A stretch of 7,098 nt of DNA from Alphaproteobacteria bacterium. Its GTDB lineage: Bacteria > Pseudomonadota > Alphaproteobacteria > Sphingomonadales > SMXR01. The notes below the pieces were generated by a model that ran no database searches, was not told the DNA's origin, and saw nothing but the letters and a program-made list of their open reading frames with translations. The DNA lies in the NCBI GenBank assembly GCA_004356215.1, contig SMXR01000098.1, forward strand, positions 1-7,098, read 5' to 3'. Positions 5,443 to 7,098 of the stretch are shown one piece after another (the stretch's first letter is position 1; each line of letters opens with the position of its first letter). Made by a program: the position numbers and the translations under genes.

Positions 5443-6638
5443 CCAACACAACTGCCAATCAAGGCGGGGGGCAAGGAATTCAATCCGTTGACCTTCTTCG
5501 CGGTTTTGTCATGCTGCTGGTGGCGCTTGACTTAATCCGCTTTTACACCCTCGACGCCAGCTACGGCGATCCCATGAATTTGGATGAAACGACGGTCGGG
5601 CTGTTCTTCAGCCGCTGGATAACCTATTACTTTGCACCGCTTTTTTTACTGTTAGCCGGGACCACGGCTTTTTTCAGGAAAAACCAGGGAATGACAACAA
5701 AACAACTGTCTGTTTTTCTCCTGACCCGGGGGTTGTTCCTGATCGCCCTTGAGGTTCTTGTCGTCGGTTTTCTGTGGAAATTTCAGTTCAATATTTACCC
5801 GATCTATTTTCAGTTAATCTGGGTGTTGGGGTTATCGATGGTCGCCTTGGCGGGCCTGGTGTGGCTGCCGGTCTCAGCCATCGCCGGCATTTCACTGGCG
5901 GTTATATTCGGCCATAACCTGCTCGACGGCTTTGATCTCGGCTCCGGGTACTGGCAGAACATCGCCTGGGGCATCCTGCACCAGGAAGCCGCGGTTTGCC
6001 TCGATATTTGCCAGCACAACAAAGAGACAGTTTATTACGCCTTTTTCTTCTACCCCCTCCTTCCATGGGGGGCGGTTGTGGGCCTTGGCTATGCGCTCGG
6101 GTCGCTCTATCAACTGGAGGCTAAACGGCGCAGAAAAATTCTGCTCCTGGGTGGTTTGGCCGCGACCCTGCTGTTCTTGGTTGTCCGCGCTCTGGGCGGT
6201 TATGGCAACCCCATGCCTTGGGCTGAAAACAAAAATTCTCTCTGGACCATCATGTCATTCCTGAACACAAACAAATATCCACCGTCGCTGGCTTATTTGC
6301 TAATGACCCTGGGGCCGGGGTTGATGCTGCTGGCCTGGTTCGAGACGGTTAAGCTGAAAGGCCTTTCCTTTTTCCGGGTTTTTGGCCAGGTGCCGGTTTT
6401 TTCTTACCTCTTGATTTTCCTGGTCGCGCACACCCTGGCTTTGATCATCGGAGTCTTTCAGGGTTTTGCCGTTTCCGATTTCCAGACCGTTCCCTGGCGC
6501 TTTCCAGAAGAGTACGGTTTAGGACTTGGCTGGGTTTACCTGATCTGGGTCATTGCCGCGCTGGCGCTTTACCCGATCTGTGACTGGTATGCCGATTTGC
6601 GCGCGCGCAAGCCCGGTTCGCTTTTACGCTATCTCTAA
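5439..6638 (+). CDS. Multi-pass membrane protein, DUF1624 / heparan-alpha-glucosaminide N-acetyltransferase-like
   Basis: A 399-residue inner-membrane protein with about nine to ten hydrophobic segments. The N-terminus IQSVDLLRGFVMLLVALD (14-31), then FFSRWITYYFAPLFLLLAG (56-74), LLTRGLFLIALEVLVV, QLIWVLGLSMVALAGLVWLP and IFGHNLLDGFDLG match the bacterial DUF1624 family. That family is related to the lysosomal enzyme HGSNAT, which moves acetyl groups across a membrane onto amino sugars. Homologues as I remember them read LDHxRDFF and RWITHFCAP; here these are LDLIRF (L32) and RWITYYFAP (Y63), so two expected histidines are replaced. Acetyltransferase activity is therefore uncertain. The start is ambiguous: ATG 5439 is chosen, but GTG 5424 is in frame and neither has a good ribosome site. 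It is divergent from modA and convergent with the DoxX-like gene, 11 nt away. Confidence 0.85.
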   Translation: MTNTTANQGGGQGIQSVDLLRGFVMLLVALDLIRFYTLDASYGDPMNLDETTVGLFFSRWITYYFAPLFLLLAGTTAFFRKNQGMTTKQLSVFLLTRGLFLIALEVLVVGFLWKFQFNIYPIYFQLIWVLGLSMVALAGLVWLPVSAIAGISLAVIFGHNLLDGFDLGSGYWQNIAWGILHQEAAVCLDICQHNKETVYYAFFFYPLLPWGAVVGLGYALGSLYQLEAKRRRKILLLGGLAATLLFLVVRALGGYGNPMPWAENKNSLWTIMSFLNTNKYPPSLAYLLMTLGPGLMLLAWFETVKLKGLSFFRVFGQVPVFSYLLIFLVAHTLALIIGVFQGFAVSDFQTVPWRFPEEYGLGLGWVYLIWVIAALALYPICDWYADLRARKPGSLLRYL

Positions 6639-6649
6639 TATAGGATTCC

Positions 6650-7098
6650 CTAATTGATACGGCCCCAGGTTTTGCGGGTCAGGCTGACGTTGGGCTTGAG
6701 CCAGACACCGCCGCCGGCCAGCATGAAAATCACCGCTGCGGAAATCATCGGGGTTTGCGGCAGAAAGACATCCATGGCCGCGCCGAATGATCCCACCTCG
6801 ATCAAAAGAACCCACAGGTGCCAGCCGATCGTCAGCAACGCCAGGGCGCCGGAAACTCTGGGCGCGAGCCCAAAAAAGATCATCAACCCGACACTGCCGG
6901 TGAGCCAGACCTGGGCATGATAGACCACGTCTGAAAAAACCATTTGGCTGACAAAAGAGGTCAGGAACAAAATGGCCAGGGCCATCCGGATCATAATTGC
7001 CACCGAATCCCAGGAAAAACTTTTGGTGCCGGTCCAGGGCATGTGGAATTTGGCATCGAGGCTATGGGATCCCGGGCCAAGGCGGATCAGGACCAAAA
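6650..7098 (-). CDS. C-terminal part of a probable tandem DoxX-type membrane protein (5' end outside window)
   Basis: The frame is open to the right edge and ends at TAG 6650-6652, giving 148 full visible codons. A TTG at 7096 is the outermost codon but is unlikely to be the start. The first visible residues, LIRLGPGSHSLDA, match the LGPGxxSLDA signature I associate with the end of a DoxX domain. After a short linker come four hydrophobic segments at about 31-54, 61-78, 80-101 and 115-134, the size of a second complete DoxX-like four-helix unit. The protein may thus hold two units. DoxX proteins are small inner-membrane proteins; some take part in thiosulfate:quinone oxidoreduction or oxidative-stress complexes, but most have no defined role and none is claimed here. 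No terminator-like hairpin separates it from the convergent gene that ends at 6638. Confidence 0.65.
   Translation of the reverse strand, partial: LVLIRLGPGSHSLDAKFHMPWTGTKSFSWDSVAIMIRMALAILFLTSFVSQMVFSDVVYHAQVWLTGSVGLMIFFGLAPRVSGALALLTIGWHLWVLLIEVGSFGAAMDVFLPQTPMISAAVIFMLAGGGVWLKPNVSLTRKTWGRIN

Noticed and set aside
6636..6657. Bidirectional terminator between the two convergent genes
   Set aside because: Only TAGG/CCTA (4-bp stem) can pair and there is no T-run, which is too weak to call a terminator.

Overview
The window looks like a piece of a proteobacterial chromosome, most likely alphaproteobacterial. The basis is moderate GC, dense short-spaced genes, strong Shine-Dalgarno sites, and NadA, NadC and ModA sequences that read like alphaproteobacterial ones from memory. 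I found no mobile element, tRNA, rRNA, CRISPR array or phage gene. It reads as ordinary chromosome with a few unusual gene neighbourhoods.

Left block, + strand (1-2510): the tail of a probable SAM-dependent methyltransferase, a small dimeric alpha/beta-barrel-like protein, a single-domain cupin of the 2,4'-dihydroxyacetophenone dioxygenase type, an AraC-family regulator with a GyrI-like ligand-binding domain, and an exported SnoaL/NTF2-like protein. The regulator and the exported protein overlap by ATGA. Gaps are 21, 54 and 69 nt. The set suggests a small-molecule sensing and modification cassette, but its substrate cannot be read from the sequence.

Middle block, - strand (5197 down to 2498): modA, nadA and nadC run in one direction, with a 16-nt gap and then a 4-nt ATGA overlap. 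NadA (quinolinate synthase, 4Fe-4S) and NadC (quinolinate phosphoribosyltransferase) are consecutive steps of de novo NAD synthesis. The usual partner nadB is absent. The molybdate-binding protein at the head of the unit has no modB or modC beside it. The nadC end overlaps the end of the SnoaL-like gene by 13 bp, tail to tail.

Right block: a 241-bp AT-rich divergent intergenic region (5198-5438) carries roughly helically spaced A/T tracts, a plausible sigma70 promoter facing right, and a possible 14-codon leader ORF. It precedes a multi-pass membrane protein of the DUF1624 / heparan-alpha-glucosaminide N-acetyltransferase type (5439-6638). Eleven bases after that gene, a convergent - strand gene (6650 to the window edge) encodes the C-terminal part of what looks like a tandem DoxX-type membrane protein.

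No wholly new system is evident. The points most worth a second look are the modA-nadA-nadC arrangement without nadB or modBC, the left-hand cassette, and the DUF1624 protein that lacks two histidines I would expect.
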